Shown: positions 18,670 through 29,519, counted from the stretch's first letter. The stretch is DNA of 64,000 bases from Dickeya dianthicola NCPPB 453 (GCF_000365305.1 NZ_CM001841.1:2295995-2359994), one strand, 5' to 3'. Notes: a model not told the origin generated them from the sequence alone. Program-made: numbers and translations.

Positions 18670-18699
18670 TTAGACTGTAGCCGATGCGATAAGTTGCTG

Positions 18700-19401
18700 T
18701 TATTCGCGGCCGGGTAATTTTTTCCACGCCACTTCATTGCGCAGATAACGGGGTTCGGCCCGCTCCACACGCACCGCGCCGCCCGACGTCCACAACCGCC
18801 ACGCCAACGGCAGCATGTCCTGTGCCTGCGGCAGCAGCATCTCGGTGTGATTCAGGACAATGCCAGGATGGACAAGCAAGTCCGGATAGGTTTGCCAACC
18901 GGTTCCCGCCGTGGCCCAGTCGCCGTTCAGCGATGCCGCCAGCGACTGCACCTGCACCGGCGCCAGCACGGCTTCACTCGCCTCGCCTTGCCAGTTGCCC
19001 TGCTCGTCGCGCTCGTAACTTGCCCAGTAGACTTCGCCCATGCGGGCATCAATGGCGGTCAACACCCGACTGGCGCCGGTCAGACGGTGCGCCCCTTGCG
19101 CCAACGTCGCCAGCGTCGAGACGCCAAGCAGCGGTAAATCCGCGCCCAGCGCCAGCCCTTGCGCGATGCCGATGCCAATACGCACGCCGGTGAAGCTGCC
19201 CGGCCCGCGCCCGAATGCCAGCGCATCCAGTTGGCTGAGCGCCGTGCCATGCTCGGCCAGCAGTTGCTGCACCATCGGCAATACCCGCTGGGTATGTTCT
19301 CGGGGGCAAACCTCGAACAGGGAATGGATTTCACCGTCATTCCAGAGTGCAACAGAACAAGCTTCCGTTGCGGTATCAAGCGCTAAAATTCGCGTAGACA
19401 T
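18700..19401 (-). CDS. tsaB: tRNA t6A biosynthesis protein TsaB
   Basis: The 233-residue protein begins [20 protein letters not shown], with the ASKHA-fold phosphate loop, and includes the family motif [21 protein letters not shown]. TsaB partners TsaD and TsaE to make threonylcarbamoyladenosine at position 37 of ANN-decoding tRNAs; it lacks its own catalysis and scaffolds TsaD. It lies just downstream of yoaA on the same strand (65 bp gap). Confidence 0.95.
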   Translation of the reverse strand: MSTRILALDTATEACSVALWNDGEIHSLFEVCPREHTQRVLPMVQQLLAEHGTALSQLDALAFGRGPGSFTGVRIGIGIAQGLALGADLPLLGVSTLATLAQGAHRLTGASRVLTAIDARMGEVYWASYERDEQGNWQGEASEAVLAPVQVQSLAASLNGDWATAGTGWQTYPDLLVHPGIVLNHTEMLLPQAQDMLPLAWRLWTSGGAVRVERAEPRYLRNEVAWKKLPGRE

Positions 19402-19466
19402 GCCAACCTCAGGCAGGGAGAGAATATTTCAACGGCGCGCATCATAGCAGCCAGCGCCGGTGACCG

Positions 19467-21386
19467 TCACGGTTTGCGCGTCAGAAAATCGATGGCCTGC
19501 CGCAAATCCCGTGTTCTTGGCGCCGGCGGCAGGCTGGTGAGAAACACTTCGCCATAGGGCCGCGTCACCAGACGGTTGTCGCAAATCACCAGCACGCCGC
19601 GGTCTTCTACGTCGCGGATCAACCGGCCGACCCCCTGCTTCAACGTAATCACCGCATCGGGCAGTTGCACCTCGTCGAACGGGTCGCCGCCACGCACCCG
19701 GCAATCCTCCATGCGCGCCTTGAGCAACGGATCGTCCGGGGAGGTAAAAGGCAACTTATCGATAATCACGCACGACAGCGCATCGCCCCGCACATCCACC
19801 CCTTCCCAGAAACTGCCGGTCGCCACCAGCAACGCGTTGCCCGCCGCCAAAAACTGCGCCAGCAATTGCGGCTTGCTGGTTTCGCCCTGAACCAGCACCG
19901 GCAACGTCATCGACGCCCGAAACTCGGCGGCCAGCTCGCGCATCATCTGGTGCGAGGTACACAGCATGAAACACCGCCCCTGATTGGCCTCGATAAGCGG
20001 TCGCAACAGGCGCGCCAGTTGTCTGGCCGCGCCGGGCCGGTTGGTTTCCGGTAGGTAGCGCGGCACGCACAGCAACGCCTGACGCGCGTAATCAAACGGG
20101 CTCGGCAGCAGCAACGTCCGGGCCTGCTCCAGCCCCAGCCGGTCAATAAAATGCGTGAGCTGATCGTTCACCGACAGCGTCGCCGAGGTGAATACCCAGC
20201 AGGCCGGTTTCTCTTTCATCACGTCCCGGAAACGGTCTGCGACCGACAGCGGCGTCAGCGCCAGCACAAAATGACGCGAGGTACATTCGTACCAGTAACT
20301 GTAGCCAGGTTGTTGCACGTCCCGCAGCCGCTTCAGCCGTGCCCGGTAGAGGGTCGCGCGTTCAAACGCCGCATCCAGCAACGCGGAGCGGCCCTGCGAC
20401 AGCTTGGCGACATCGCAGCACAGTTCCAGCGCGTCATCCAGCAGCGTCAGCGACCGTTGCAGCGCGTTATCCGTGACAATGTCACGTAAATTACCGCGAA
20501 ATCCTGGGTCGCCCAGCGCCAGCCGGAAATCCTGCGTACACTGGCTCAGGCGATCCGCGCTTTTTTGTAGCTGGCTGGCGTCCCGCACTTCGGTGCGGTA
20601 GGCAATCACGATATCTTTGGCGAGGTCCAGCAACTGGCGACTGGAGAGCTGCTGGCCGAAGTACTGACTGGCGATGTCCGGGAGCTGATGGGCTTCGTCA
20701 AATATCACCACGTCGCTGTCGGGGATCAATTCGGCGAATCCGCTCTCCTTAACCACCATATCCGCCAGATAAAGATGATGATTCACCACCACCACATCGG
20801 CATCCATTGCCCGTCGCCGCGCCTTCACCACAAAGCACTCTTTGTAGTTCGGGCAGTCGCTGCCAAGACAGTTGTCGTTGGTGCTGGTCACCAGCGGCCA
20901 TACCGCGCTGTCTTCGGCCACATCGCCACACTGGCTGATGTCGCCGTTTTCGGTTTCGGCAGACCAGCCGCGCAGCCACACCAGTTCGCGCAGCACGTCG
21001 CGGCCAAGATCACCGCCCACCAGCGATTGCTGTTCCAGCCGTTCGATGCACAGATAATTGGCGCGCCCTTTCAATAGCGCCAGCTTGCCTTGAAAATTCA
21101 GCGCGTTGGCGACAGTCGGCAAGTCGCGGCTGTACAGCTGATCCTGCAACGCGCGCGAACCGGTGGAGACAATCACCTTTTTGCCGGAACGCAGCGCGGG
21201 CGCCAGATACGCGTAGGTTTTGCCGGTGCCGGTGCCCGCTTCCACCACCAGCGGCTTTTTGGCGTCGATCGCCTCCAGCACGGCGGCCGCCATCTGGCGC
21301 TGCGGTTCACGCGGTTGGAAACCTCGAATCGCCTGCGCCAGTACGCCATCGGTTGCAAAATCGTCGATTGAGCTGTCTGCTGCCAC
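19467..21386 (-). CDS. yoaA: ATP-dependent helicase YoaA (DinG/XPD family)
   Basis: The product is about 639 residues with Walker A EAGTGTGKT, DEAH box DEAHQLPD and the late motif GRLIRDVEDRGV. An XPD-type Fe-S cluster site is visible: a Cys in GRANYLCIERLEQ and CLGSDCPNYKECF. E. coli YoaA is a 5'-3' helicase that interacts with the HolC subunit of DNA polymerase III and aids tolerance of replication damage. I choose GTG 21386 (AADSSIDDFATDG), preceded by GAGAGG, as closest to the E. coli length; GTG 21416 and further starts add unrelated residues. Confidence 0.94.
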   Translation of the reverse strand: MAADSSIDDFATDGVLAQAIRGFQPREPQRQMAAAVLEAIDAKKPLVVEAGTGTGKTYAYLAPALRSGKKVIVSTGSRALQDQLYSRDLPTVANALNFQGKLALLKGRANYLCIERLEQQSLVGGDLGRDVLRELVWLRGWSAETENGDISQCGDVAEDSAVWPLVTSTNDNCLGSDCPNYKECFVVKARRRAMDADVVVVNHHLYLADMVVKESGFAELIPDSDVVIFDEAHQLPDIASQYFGQQLSSRQLLDLAKDIVIAYRTEVRDASQLQKSADRLSQCTQDFRLALGDPGFRGNLRDIVTDNALQRSLTLLDDALELCCDVAKLSQGRSALLDAAFERATLYRARLKRLRDVQQPGYSYWYECTSRHFVLALTPLSVADRFRDVMKEKPACWVFTSATLSVNDQLTHFIDRLGLEQARTLLLPSPFDYARQALLCVPRYLPETNRPGAARQLARLLRPLIEANQGRCFMLCTSHQMMRELAAEFRASMTLPVLVQGETSKPQLLAQFLAAGNALLVATGSFWEGVDVRGDALSCVIIDKLPFTSPDDPLLKARMEDCRVRGGDPFDEVQLPDAVITLKQGVGRLIRDVEDRGVLVICDNRLVTRPYGEVFLTSLPPAPRTRDLRQAIDFLTRKP

Positions 21387-21591
21387 GCTGCCTCTCTTGT
21401 CTGACAATGCCGTCACCCTGATTCGGCCGGATAAAGGTGGCTGATTATGCCAAGCCTGCGCGCGCGACACCACTTCGGGTCGCGTTTGCCGTGCCGATCA
21501 GGGATCACCGATTGAAGGAGAACTGTGCTAGTCTCTGCGGTTTTAGCGCCTGCCCGGCAGGCGCGCAGACTGAAACGAGGAGCCTGACTTC

Positions 21592-21939
21592 ATGTCGATT
21601 ACCCGCATCAATCCCGACGCACGCTGGTCCGACGCCGTTATCTACAACAACACGCTGTACTACACCAGCGTGCCGGAAAACCTGGACGACGACGCCCTCG
21701 CCCAAACCGAAAACGCGCTGGCCTCGCTGGACGCCATCCTGCAACAGGCGGGCAGCGATAAAAGCCGCCTGCTGGATGTGACCCTGTTTCTGGCCGACGC
21801 CGCGGATTTCGCCGCCATGAACGCCGCCTGGGATGCCTGGGTGGCGGCGGGCAGCGCGCCGGTGCGTTGCACCGTGGAAGCCAGACTGATGAACCCGAAA
21901 TTCAAAGTGGAAATCAAAGCGATCGCCGCTGTCGGTTGA
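21592..21939 (+). CDS. yoaB: RidA family protein YoaB
   Basis: A 115-residue protein of the YjgF/YER057c/UK114 (RidA) fold, with LNPDARW-like start (INPDARWSDAVIYNNTLYYTS) and the conserved CTVEARLMNPKFKVEI near the C-terminus, including the Arg-containing strand expected before it (APVRCTVEA). RidA proteins hydrolyse reactive enamine/imine intermediates; the substrate of YoaB is not established. Divergent from yoaA, as in E. coli. Confidence 0.93.
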   Translation: MSITRINPDARWSDAVIYNNTLYYTSVPENLDDDALAQTENALASLDAILQQAGSDKSRLLDVTLFLADAADFAAMNAAWDAWVAAGSAPVRCTVEARLMNPKFKVEIKAIAAVG

Positions 21940-21987
21940 TCCGGCGCGGGCGGCGGTTCACGCGCCGCCCGAAAGCCATTATTCCGG

Positions 21988-22179
21988 CTATTCCTGCGAA
22001 GACGCCTCGTCGTCCTCAAAACGCGCCACCACCCGCGCGCCCTGATGATTCCGGCGCAGTTCTTCCGCCACCTGCGCGATGGCTTCGCCGCTGCTCATGC
22101 CGTCCGCCATCAACTGTTGTATTCTTTCCACCGCCTGTTGCTGCTGCTCATGGCTCAGCGCCGGGATACCTGCAAACAT
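21988..22179 (-). CDS. yoaH: YoaH family small protein
   Basis: The 63-residue protein [20 protein letters not shown]... with [13 protein letters not shown] matches the UPF0181/YoaH family of unknown function. ATG 22179 is 7 nt after AGGAG; the adjacent ATG at 22182 is less well spaced. The tail DDEASSQE is acidic. It is divergent from pabB. Confidence 0.92.
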   Translation of the reverse strand: MFAGIPALSHEQQQQAVERIQQLMADGMSSGEAIAQVAEELRRNHQGARVVARFEDDEASSQE

Positions 22180-22325
22180 CATTCTTCTCCTGAAAACCTT
22201 TTTATGCCGACTACGCCCGCGATCCGCCGCGGTTTGTGGTACGCTTGCACCGCTGCGATACATGCTGCCGGTTCAGCGTACGGCTGCCGGCATGACCAAC
22301 GCCGAGAAACCATACCAATACTGCT

Positions 22326-23696
22326 ATGCCGACATCGATAGTCTATCACGCGCTCCCGTATCAGCCGGATGCGCTGTTGCGTCTTTTTAGTTCCCTGTCG
22401 CGCCAGCCCTGGGCGATGTTGCTCCATTCCGGGTTTGCCGACCATCCCCATAACCGGTTTGACATTCTGGTGGCGGAGCCGCGCCTGACCTTGCAGACCG
22501 TCGGCGAGCTGACCACGCTCCAACACGGCGATGCCCGGCAGACCTCCGCAGAAGACCCGTTCCACCTGCTGCAACAGCAGCTCGACGCGCTGGCGCTGAA
22601 TGTGCCGCCGCACCCGGATTACCCGTTTCAGGGCGGCGCTCTCGGTTTGTTCGGTTACGATCTGGGCCGACGGGTGGAACAGTTGCCGGCCATCGCCGAG
22701 CGGGATATCGACCTGCCCGACATGGCGGTGGGCATTTACGACTGGGCGTTGATTGCCGACCATCACCAGCAGCGCCTGACCCTGGTCACCCACGGCGACA
22801 GCGAGGCCAGACTGGCCTGGCTGAACAGCCTTTCCCCCGCCGAACCGGGCGCATTTTGCCTGACCAGCGACTGGCAGGCCAATATGAGTCGTGCGCAGTA
22901 TGGCGAGAAGTTCCGCCGAATTCAGGATTATCTTCATGCAGGCGACTGTTATCAGGTCAATCTGACGCAACGTTTTCAAGCCACGTATCACGGCGACGAA
23001 TGGCAGGCGTTTCTGACGCTTTCCGCCAGCAATCGGGCGCCGTTTTCCGCTTTCCTGCGGCTGCCGCACAGCGCGGTGCTCAGCATTTCACCGGAGCGTT
23101 TCCTGTGGCTGCACGACGGCTGCATTCAGGCCCGGCCGATCAAAGGCACGCTGCCGCGGCTGCCGGATGCCGACGCCGATGCCCGCCAGGCGCAGCGGCT
23201 GGCGGCCTCCGAGAAAGATCGCGCCGAGAACCTGATGATCGTCGACCTGCTGCGTAACGACATCGGCCGGGTGGCGGTGCCGGGCAGCGTGCGGGTGCCG
23301 GAATTATTTGTGGTGGAGCCGTTTCCGGCGGTGCATCATTTAGTCAGCACCATCGAAGCGCGATTACCCGCACAGCAGCACGCCACGGGTGTGCTGCGCG
23401 CCTGCTTTCCCGGCGGCTCGATCACCGGCGCGCCCAAAGTGCGTGCAATGGAGATTATCGAAGAGCTGGAGCCGCATCGCCGTAATGCCTACTGCGGCAG
23501 CATCGGCTATCTCAGCGTCTGCGGCACGATGGACACCAATATCACCATTCGTACTCTTATCGCCGCCAATGGCACGTTGTCCTGCTGGGCTGGCGGCGGA
23601 ATTGTGGCCGACAGCGAAGAACAGGCAGAATATCAGGAAACATTCGACAAGATTGGCCGCATTCTGCCGTTATTAACCGTATCGACCACGGATTAA
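22326..23696 (+). CDS. pabB: Aminodeoxychorismate synthase component I
   Basis: The 456-residue chorismate-binding enzyme has SPERFLWLHDGCIQARPIKGT with the active-site Lys in PIKGT, and RACFPGGSITGAPKVRAMEII near the C-terminus. PabB with the PabA glutaminase converts chorismate to 4-amino-4-deoxychorismate for folate synthesis. nudL follows 15 bp downstream, forming a likely operon. Confidence 0.96.
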   Translation: MPTSIVYHALPYQPDALLRLFSSLSRQPWAMLLHSGFADHPHNRFDILVAEPRLTLQTVGELTTLQHGDARQTSAEDPFHLLQQQLDALALNVPPHPDYPFQGGALGLFGYDLGRRVEQLPAIAERDIDLPDMAVGIYDWALIADHHQQRLTLVTHGDSEARLAWLNSLSPAEPGAFCLTSDWQANMSRAQYGEKFRRIQDYLHAGDCYQVNLTQRFQATYHGDEWQAFLTLSASNRAPFSAFLRLPHSAVLSISPERFLWLHDGCIQARPIKGTLPRLPDADADARQAQRLAASEKDRAENLMIVDLLRNDIGRVAVPGSVRVPELFVVEPFPAVHHLVSTIEARLPAQQHATGVLRACFPGGSITGAPKVRAMEIIEELEPHRRNAYCGSIGYLSVCGTMDTNITIRTLIAANGTLSCWAGGGIVADSEEQAEYQETFDKIGRILPLLTVSTTD

Positions 23697-23711
23697 ACAG
23701 GGCTGACCGAC

Positions 23712-24335
23712 ATGACCGACGCCACGCTGTTGCCTCTCTCAGACCGCACTGACGGATACCGTCCTTATGATTTGGACGCGTTTATTACCCGCTTTCAGTT
23801 GCAGACCGCCCCCAGTCTGCCGGTCACGCAGCACCACCGCCAGGCGGCGGTGCTGGTGCCGATCATCCGTCGCCCCGACCCTTGTCTGCTGCTGACGCGC
23901 CGCTCGCCCCGTTTGCGCAAACACGCCGGCCAGGTGGCCTTTCCCGGCGGTGCGGCGGACCTGGACGATCGCTCGCTGATTGCCACCGCGCTGCGTGAAG
24001 CGCAGGAGGAAGTAGCGATTCTCCCGGCATCGGTCCAGATCCTGGGAACGCTGCCGGCGTTCGACAGCGTCAGCGGCTATCAGGTCACTCCGGTAGTCGG
24101 CCTGCTGTCGGAGAACACGCCTTTTCATCCCAACTCCGACGAAGTCGCGGAACTGTTTGAAATGCCGCTGCGGGAGGCCTTTGCCCTCCAGCGCTACTAT
24201 TCACTGGATATCGAGCGCCGCCAGCAGCGCCACCGCGTCTACCTTTCCTGGTATCGGCAACAGTTCATCTGGGGGTTGACCGCGGCCATCATTCGCCAGT
24301 TGGCGCTGCACGTGGCGACGCCGGAACCGGCGTAA
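23712..24335 (+). CDS. nudL: Nudix hydrolase NudL
   Basis: The 207-residue protein carries a Nudix-type box in the CoA-pyrophosphatase arrangement: [20 protein letters not shown] followed by AQEEVAI. The [21 protein letters not shown] segment before it is typical of the NudL/CoAse group. It likely hydrolyses CoA or related nucleotides using Mg2+ or Mn2+. Cotranscribed with pabB by spacing. Confidence 0.93.
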   Translation: MTDATLLPLSDRTDGYRPYDLDAFITRFQLQTAPSLPVTQHHRQAAVLVPIIRRPDPCLLLTRRSPRLRKHAGQVAFPGGAADLDDRSLIATALREAQEEVAILPASVQILGTLPAFDSVSGYQVTPVVGLLSENTPFHPNSDEVAELFEMPLREAFALQRYYSLDIERRQQRHRVYLSWYRQQFIWGLTAAIIRQLALHVATPEPA

Positions 24336-24388
24336 TCTCCCGGCGGCACGTCAAATCCGTCATAAGTTATTTTTCGGCATAACATAAC

Positions 24389-24436
24389 TTTATTTCATGT
24401 GAAATTTATTTCATGTGAAATTTATTTCATGTGAAA
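24389..24436. repeat. Three perfect 16-bp tandem repeats upstream of sdaA
   Basis: TTTATTTCATGTGAAA occurs at 24389, 24405 and 24421 without a mismatch. Each unit contains the inverted repeat ATTTCA-TG-TGAAA(T). The array lies 165 bp upstream of sdaA and after the nudL stop. It looks like a reiterated operator or a slippage-generated array. Confidence 0.92.
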
Positions 24437-24600
24437 AACCGAATGCAGCAGCATAGCCTCCACTACAATAGCGCGATTTATCGAGTTTTATTCTGGAGCG
24501 AGCCAGGTCTTCGACCATAACGCCGAATAACGGGCGGTATGGCGAGCAATGACCACTCGTTCCTCTATAGCGACAGGCCGTGCCCTAAAGGAGTTTCACC

Positions 24601-25962
24601 GTGATAAGCGTATTCGACATGTTCAAAATCGGTATTGGCCCCTCCAGCTCTCACACGGTCGGACCGATGAAAGCCGGTAAGCAATTTGTCGATGAACTGC
24701 AACAGAAGGATTTGTTATCCCGCACCGATCGGGTGACGGTGGAGGTTTACGGCTCCCTCGCCCTGACCGGCAAAGGCCACCACACCGACATTGCGATTAT
24801 CCTGGGGCTAGCGGGCAATCAGCCGGATACCGTGGATATCGACGCTATCCCGGCGTTTATCCGGGATGTGGAACAAACCGAGCGGTTATCGCTGGCCGGC
24901 GCGCATGAAGTCGCGTTTCCCCGCGAAGGCGGTATGATTTTCCGTGGCGAAAACCTGCCGCTGCACGAAAACGGCATGACGCTGACCGCCTTTGCCGCCG
25001 ACCTGCCGCTGTTTCGCCAAACCTATTACTCGACAGGCGGCGGGTTTATCGTTGATGAAGCGCATTTTGGTCAACCTCAGGAATCTACCTTCACCGTGCC
25101 GCATCCTTACCGCTCCGCGCGGGACATTCTGGAACACTGCAAACAAAGCGGCCTGTCCGTCTCCGGCATGATGATGCGCAACGAACTGGCGCTGCATAGC
25201 CGTCAGGAAATCGAGGACTATTTTGCCGCAGTCTGGCAGACCATGCGCGCCTGTATGGATCGCGGCATGAACACCGAGGGCGTGCTGCCCGGCCCGTTGC
25301 GGGTGCCGCGCCGCGCCGCCGCCCTGCGCCGCATACTGGTGTCCTCGGACAAGCTGTCCAACGACCCGATGAACGTGGTGGATTGGGTCAACATGTTCGC
25401 ACTGGCGGTCAATGAGGAAAACGCCGCCGGCGGGCGCGTGGTTACCGCCCCCACCAACGGCGCTTGCGGCATCGTGCCGGCGGTGCTGGCCTACTACGAT
25501 CATTTTATCGAACCGGTCGGCCCCGGCATTTATCTGCGCTATTTCATGGCGGCAGGCGCTATCGGGACGCTGTATAAGATGAACGCCTCTATTTCCGGAG
25601 CGGAAGTCGGTTGCCAGGGTGAAGTGGGCGTGGCCTGTTCGATGGCGGCGGCCGGCCTGGCCGAGCTGCTGGGCGCCAGCCCGGAACAGGTGTGCGTGGC
25701 CGCGGAGATAGGTATGGAGCACAATCTGGGGCTGACCTGCGATCCGGTGGCTGGCCAGGTACAGGTGCCTTGCATCGAGCGTAACGCCATCGCGGCGGTC
25801 AAAGCCATCAACGCCACCCGCATGGCGGTGCGGCGCACCACCGAAGCCCGCGTGTCGCTCGACAAGGTGATTGAAACCATGTACGAAACCGGGAAAGACA
25901 TGAACGCCAAATACCGCGAAACCTCCCGCGGCGGCCTAGCCATCAAAGTGCAGTGCGACTGA
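24601..25962 (+). CDS. sdaA: L-serine ammonia-lyase
   Basis: The 453-residue single-chain enzyme has [14 protein letters not shown] at the N-terminus and the cysteines that ligate a [4Fe-4S] cluster near [35 protein letters not shown] and [14 protein letters not shown]. It deaminates L-serine to pyruvate and ammonia in the cytoplasm. The start codon is GTG 24601, preceded by AAAGGAG. Upstream it has a 48-bp tandem array that could affect its control (inference). Confidence 0.96.
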   Translation: MISVFDMFKIGIGPSSSHTVGPMKAGKQFVDELQQKDLLSRTDRVTVEVYGSLALTGKGHHTDIAIILGLAGNQPDTVDIDAIPAFIRDVEQTERLSLAGAHEVAFPREGGMIFRGENLPLHENGMTLTAFAADLPLFRQTYYSTGGGFIVDEAHFGQPQESTFTVPHPYRSARDILEHCKQSGLSVSGMMMRNELALHSRQEIEDYFAAVWQTMRACMDRGMNTEGVLPGPLRVPRRAAALRRILVSSDKLSNDPMNVVDWVNMFALAVNEENAAGGRVVTAPTNGACGIVPAVLAYYDHFIEPVGPGIYLRYFMAAGAIGTLYKMNASISGAEVGCQGEVGVACSMAAAGLAELLGASPEQVCVAAEIGMEHNLGLTCDPVAGQVQVPCIERNAIAAVKAINATRMAVRRTTEARVSLDKVIETMYETGKDMNAKYRETSRGGLAIKVQCD

Positions 25963-26032
25963 CCGTTACCACGCCGGCGGGTGCGCCCGCCGGTGTTGAT
26001 GCGACTGGTTAAAAAAGCGTTGGCGAGCGCCT

Positions 26033-27613
26033 TTACCGCCCCAGAAACAACCGGGGTTGGGCGGCGTTGGACGCCACCTGAAACACCGCTACCGCCTGTA
26101 CCAGCTGCTGGGCCTGTTCTTTCAGGTTCTCTGCCGCCGCCGCGCTCTCTTCCACCAATGCGGCGTTCTGCTGTGTGACCGTATCAATCTGCGTGATGGC
26201 CTGTCCCACCTGTTTCACTCCCGAACTTTGCTCCAGGCTGGACGCGCTGATTTCCGACACAATATCGGTGACCTGATTAATCGCCGCCACAATCTGCGTC
26301 ATGGTTACGCCGGTTTCATCGACCAACCGGCTACCTTGCTCAACCTGCACAACGCTGTTGTTAATCAACGTACTGATCTCTTTCGCAGCATTTGCGCTTC
26401 GCTGCGCAAGATTACGCACTTCAGAAGCCACCACGGCAAACCCGCGACCTTGTTCACCGGCACGCGCCGCTTCCACCGCCGCATTCAGCGCCAGGATATT
26501 GGTCTGGAAAGCGATGCTGTCTATCACATTGATGATGTCCGAAATCTTTTTCGAACTATCGTTAATACCTTTCATGGTTTCAATCACGCGTCCAACCATA
26601 CTGCCGCCTTCCGCCGCCAGTGTTGACGCGCCTAACGCCAGTTGATTGGCCTGACGGGCATTCTCGGCGTTATTACTGACGGTAGACCCTAACTGTTCCA
26701 TGGTGGCGGAAGTCTGTTGCAGCGCGCTGGCCTGCTCTTCCGTACGCTGGCTCAGGTCCTGATTACCCTGCGATATCTGGATGCTTGCGGTCGCCAGACT
26801 TTCCGCATTGCTGCGTACGCTGGTGACAATCCCTGACAGGGAAGACTGCATTTCGTTCAGTTGAGCAATAAGACTGAACTGATCATTATCTTTTACCGGA
26901 ATCAGGCCGGAAAGATCCCCTTGCGCCATGCGGTTAACAACTTGTGCCGCAGCCATAGGCTCGCCGCCAAGCTGGCGCAGCAGGCTGCGCAAAATCATCG
27001 TCCCCAGAATCACCGACCCCAACGCAACGATGCCTGCGGCAAGCAGTGAAATGATACGCGTTGTGACATCGCTACTTTGCTGCTCAACCACTTTCTTGTT
27101 CGCCAGCTCATCCTGATATTTTTTTAACGCGGACAATTCGCCAAATGTCTTGTCTGCCGGTCCTTTGACTTCATTTTTATTAATTTCGCTGGCGTTTTTC
27201 ATATCGCCAGACTCCACGGCTTGTACCTGATGCTCCATGCCTTTGCGCATTAGCGTGTACGATGACACCAGCCCGTCAAAAGACTGCGCCATCGTCGGGT
27301 CAATAATGGCTTTCAGTTTACTTAACAGCCCCTCCACCTTCGTGAAGTTCTCGGTATTCTGACTCTTCCATCCGGCAATCGACGCGGGGTCGCCAATGGC
27401 AATCATACGTAAAATATTGATATCCACGCGTGTGAGCAGACCGTCAATCTGGCCGATCATTGATGCAGCCTGATAGTCTTTTTCATACAACCGTTGCAAT
27501 TCTGACGTGGTAGCGGTTTGACGGGAAAGCAAAAATACCGTCAACGCCACAAATGAAATAATGATAATGGCAATCATCATTCCCAGCTTTTTCTTAATAG
27601 ACCATGTATTCAT
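26033..27613 (-). CDS. Methyl-accepting chemotaxis protein
   Basis: The 526-residue receptor has TM1 (about residues 10-30), a periplasmic four-helix-bundle-like sensor (about 31-186), TM2 (187-209), a HAMP region and the conserved signalling hairpin (DSIAFQTNILALNAAVEAAR, GEQGRGFAVVASEVRNLAQRS). Methylation helices flank it. The C-terminus (QPRLFLGR) lacks the NWETF-type CheR tether seen in Tar/Tsr, so it would depend on other receptors for adaptation. The ligand is unknown. It sits between sdaA and yoaE where E. coli has yoaD, a different gene. Monocistronic by context. Confidence 0.93.
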   Translation of the reverse strand: MNTWSIKKKLGMMIAIIIISFVALTVFLLSRQTATTSELQRLYEKDYQAASMIGQIDGLLTRVDINILRMIAIGDPASIAGWKSQNTENFTKVEGLLSKLKAIIDPTMAQSFDGLVSSYTLMRKGMEHQVQAVESGDMKNASEINKNEVKGPADKTFGELSALKKYQDELANKKVVEQQSSDVTTRIISLLAAGIVALGSVILGTMILRSLLRQLGGEPMAAAQVVNRMAQGDLSGLIPVKDNDQFSLIAQLNEMQSSLSGIVTSVRSNAESLATASIQISQGNQDLSQRTEEQASALQQTSATMEQLGSTVSNNAENARQANQLALGASTLAAEGGSMVGRVIETMKGINDSSKKISDIINVIDSIAFQTNILALNAAVEAARAGEQGRGFAVVASEVRNLAQRSANAAKEISTLINNSVVQVEQGSRLVDETGVTMTQIVAAINQVTDIVSEISASSLEQSSGVKQVGQAITQIDTVTQQNAALVEESAAAAENLKEQAQQLVQAVAVFQVASNAAQPRLFLGR

Positions 27614-27774
27614 AAATTATTCTCGACTTAATAACACCATGATGAAATAGACACAGATGACCTGTCGTTATGTCCGAAATGTGAAATAATTGTTTCACAC
27701 GGAGAGAATATCGACAGTAAAACTGGCATCTTGAACGCAAGAGTCGGGATAATGAGTGAATATCGTGTGCTATC

Positions 27775-27828
27775 TGTAACAAGCAATGATTTTGTAACAA
27801 TCAATGAGTGTGTAACAAGCAATGCGTC
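27775..27828. repeat. 18-bp tandem repeat (3 copies) upstream of chemoreceptor
   Basis: TGTAACAAGCAATGATTT, TGTAACAATCAATGAGTG and TGTAACAAGCAATGCGTC lie head to tail. The first 13 bases of the unit are conserved in all but one position, and the last few vary. Confidence 0.88.
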
Positions 27829-27842
27829 GCCCACCTGAAAAG

Positions 27843-27871
27843 AATAAAGCGAGCCTGAAGCTCGCTTTATT
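27843..27871 (-). terminator. Terminator downstream of yoaE
   Basis: AATAAAGCGAGC/GCTCGCTTTATT form a 12-bp perfect stem with a 5-nt loop. On the minus strand it lies about 95 bp after the yoaE stop. Confidence 0.8.
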
Positions 27872-27965
27872 GTCAGTCGGACTGCGACACATTCGGCCGG
27901 TTATGCCACGGCAGTACGCTCTCCCGGCCGTTCATCGCTCAGAGTGAATGGTCGGTGGATAGTGC

Positions 27966-29519
27966 TTACACCTCAGTTACCGGGGGCGTTTCCGGAATAC
28001 GGACAATGCGAACCAGTTCGATGCGATAGTCCGTCGCTTCCACGATCAGGAACCGTAACCGGTCCAGTTTCAGTTGATCCCCCACTTTGGGGAACTCATC
28101 GCTGTGCGCCAGTAACAGACCGGCCAGCGAGGTATAATCCTCTTTCGGATCGACCAAATCCTGCACGTTGAGCACCTGCTGCAACGAGTGCAGATCAGTA
28201 CCGCCTCGTACCAGCCAGCCATCGCCGTCCTCGATGATATCCAGCGTTTCATCTTCATCCGGGAACTCGCCGGCGATCGCTTCCAGAATATCCAGCGGCG
28301 TCACTACCCCCTGCACCACGCCAAATTCGTTGGTGATCATCACCAGGCTGCCTTTTGCACGACGCAGCACCGGCAACAGGTTGATGACATCCAGCGTTTC
28401 CGGCACCACGATCGGCGGGTTGGCGGCGGCGAACTGTTCCACATCGGTGTGTTGATCCAGCGCCACCAGCAGATCTTTGGCGCGCACCACCCCGACCAGT
28501 TCATCCAGCGAGCCGCGGCACACCGGAAACAGGCTATGCGGCGTGTCCAGCAGTTGCAGGCGGATATCTTCCACCGAACGTTCGCAGTCCACCCAGGAGA
28601 TATCGGTACGCGGCGTCATCACGCTGCGCAGGGAACGAGAGGCCAGCGTCAGCACGCCACTGATCATATAGCGCTCTTCTTCAGCGAACGTTTCTTCCGG
28701 TTGCTGCTGCGGCAGTTCTTCCTGATCGTCATGGGTGGCTTTTCGTGACCCCATCAGGCGCAAAATCGCCTCGGCAGTACGCTCGCGCATCGGCCGGTGC
28801 GATTGATGTTTGATGAAGTTATGGCGGGCTATCTGATTAAACATCTCGATCACTATCGAGAAGCCGATCGCGGCATACAGATATCCTTTCGGAATATGGA
28901 AACCAAACCCTTCCGCCACCAGGCTCAAACCGATCATCAGCAGGAAGCTGAGACAGAGCACCACCACCGTCGGATGGGCGTTCACAAAGCGGGTCAGCGG
29001 TTTGGATGCCAGCAGCATCATGGCCATAGCGATCACTACGGCGGTCATCATCACGCCCAGATGGTTGACCATGCCCACGGCGGTAATGACCGCGTCGAGG
29101 GAAAATACCGCGTCCAGAATAACAATCTGTACCACCACCGCCCAAAAGCTGGCATGCGCACGGTTGGCATTCGGGTCGTGCGGACGGTTTTCCAGCCGTT
29201 CATGTAACTCCATCGTGGCTTTGAACAGCAGGAACACCCCCCCGGCCAGCAAAATCAGGTCACGTCCGGAAAAACTGAACTGCCCGACAGAAAACAGCGG
29301 CCGCGTCAGCGTCACCATCCAGGAAATCAGCGATAGCAGGCCAAGCCGCATCAGCATCGCCAGCGACAAACCGATGATACGCGCCTTGTCTCGCTGTTTG
29401 GGCGGCAGTTTGTCCGCCAGAATGGCGATGAACACCAGGTTGTCGATACCCAATACAATTTCGAGTATTATCAACGTCAGTAAGCCTGCCCAGATTGAGG
29501 GATCTAGCAAAAATTCCAT
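27966..29519 (-). CDS. yoaE: TerC-type membrane protein with CBS and CorC domains (YoaE)
   Basis: The 517-residue protein begins with a TerC-family membrane domain (about 7 segments; [35 protein letters not shown] with conserved acidic residues), then paired CBS domains (about residues 300-420) and a C-terminal CorC/HlyC transporter-associated domain. Family members are linked to metal-ion efflux or handling. The exact ion is not known for YoaE. Divergent from manX, as in E. coli. Confidence 0.93.
   Translation of the reverse strand: MEFLLDPSIWAGLLTLIILEIVLGIDNLVFIAILADKLPPKQRDKARIIGLSLAMLMRLGLLSLISWMVTLTRPLFSVGQFSFSGRDLILLAGGVFLLFKATMELHERLENRPHDPNANRAHASFWAVVVQIVILDAVFSLDAVITAVGMVNHLGVMMTAVVIAMAMMLLASKPLTRFVNAHPTVVVLCLSFLLMIGLSLVAEGFGFHIPKGYLYAAIGFSIVIEMFNQIARHNFIKHQSHRPMRERTAEAILRLMGSRKATHDDQEELPQQQPEETFAEEERYMISGVLTLASRSLRSVMTPRTDISWVDCERSVEDIRLQLLDTPHSLFPVCRGSLDELVGVVRAKDLLVALDQHTDVEQFAAANPPIVVPETLDVINLLPVLRRAKGSLVMITNEFGVVQGVVTPLDILEAIAGEFPDEDETLDIIEDGDGWLVRGGTDLHSLQQVLNVQDLVDPKEDYTSLAGLLLAHSDEFPKVGDQLKLDRLRFLIVEATDYRIELVRIVRIPETPPVTEV

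Larger units (their letters stand above)
27614..27965. other. Upstream region of the chemoreceptor and 3' end of yoaE unit
   Basis: 352 bp holding an 18-bp tandem array and a strong terminator (listed separately). The AT-rich 27614-27720 stretch likely contains the receptor promoter. The short ORFs in this gap overlap the array and show no family resemblance. Confidence 0.5.

Noticed and set aside
24886-25722. 278-codon antisense ORF over sdaA
   Set aside because: His/Gly/Arg-rich composition typical of the antisense shadow of a GC-rich gene.
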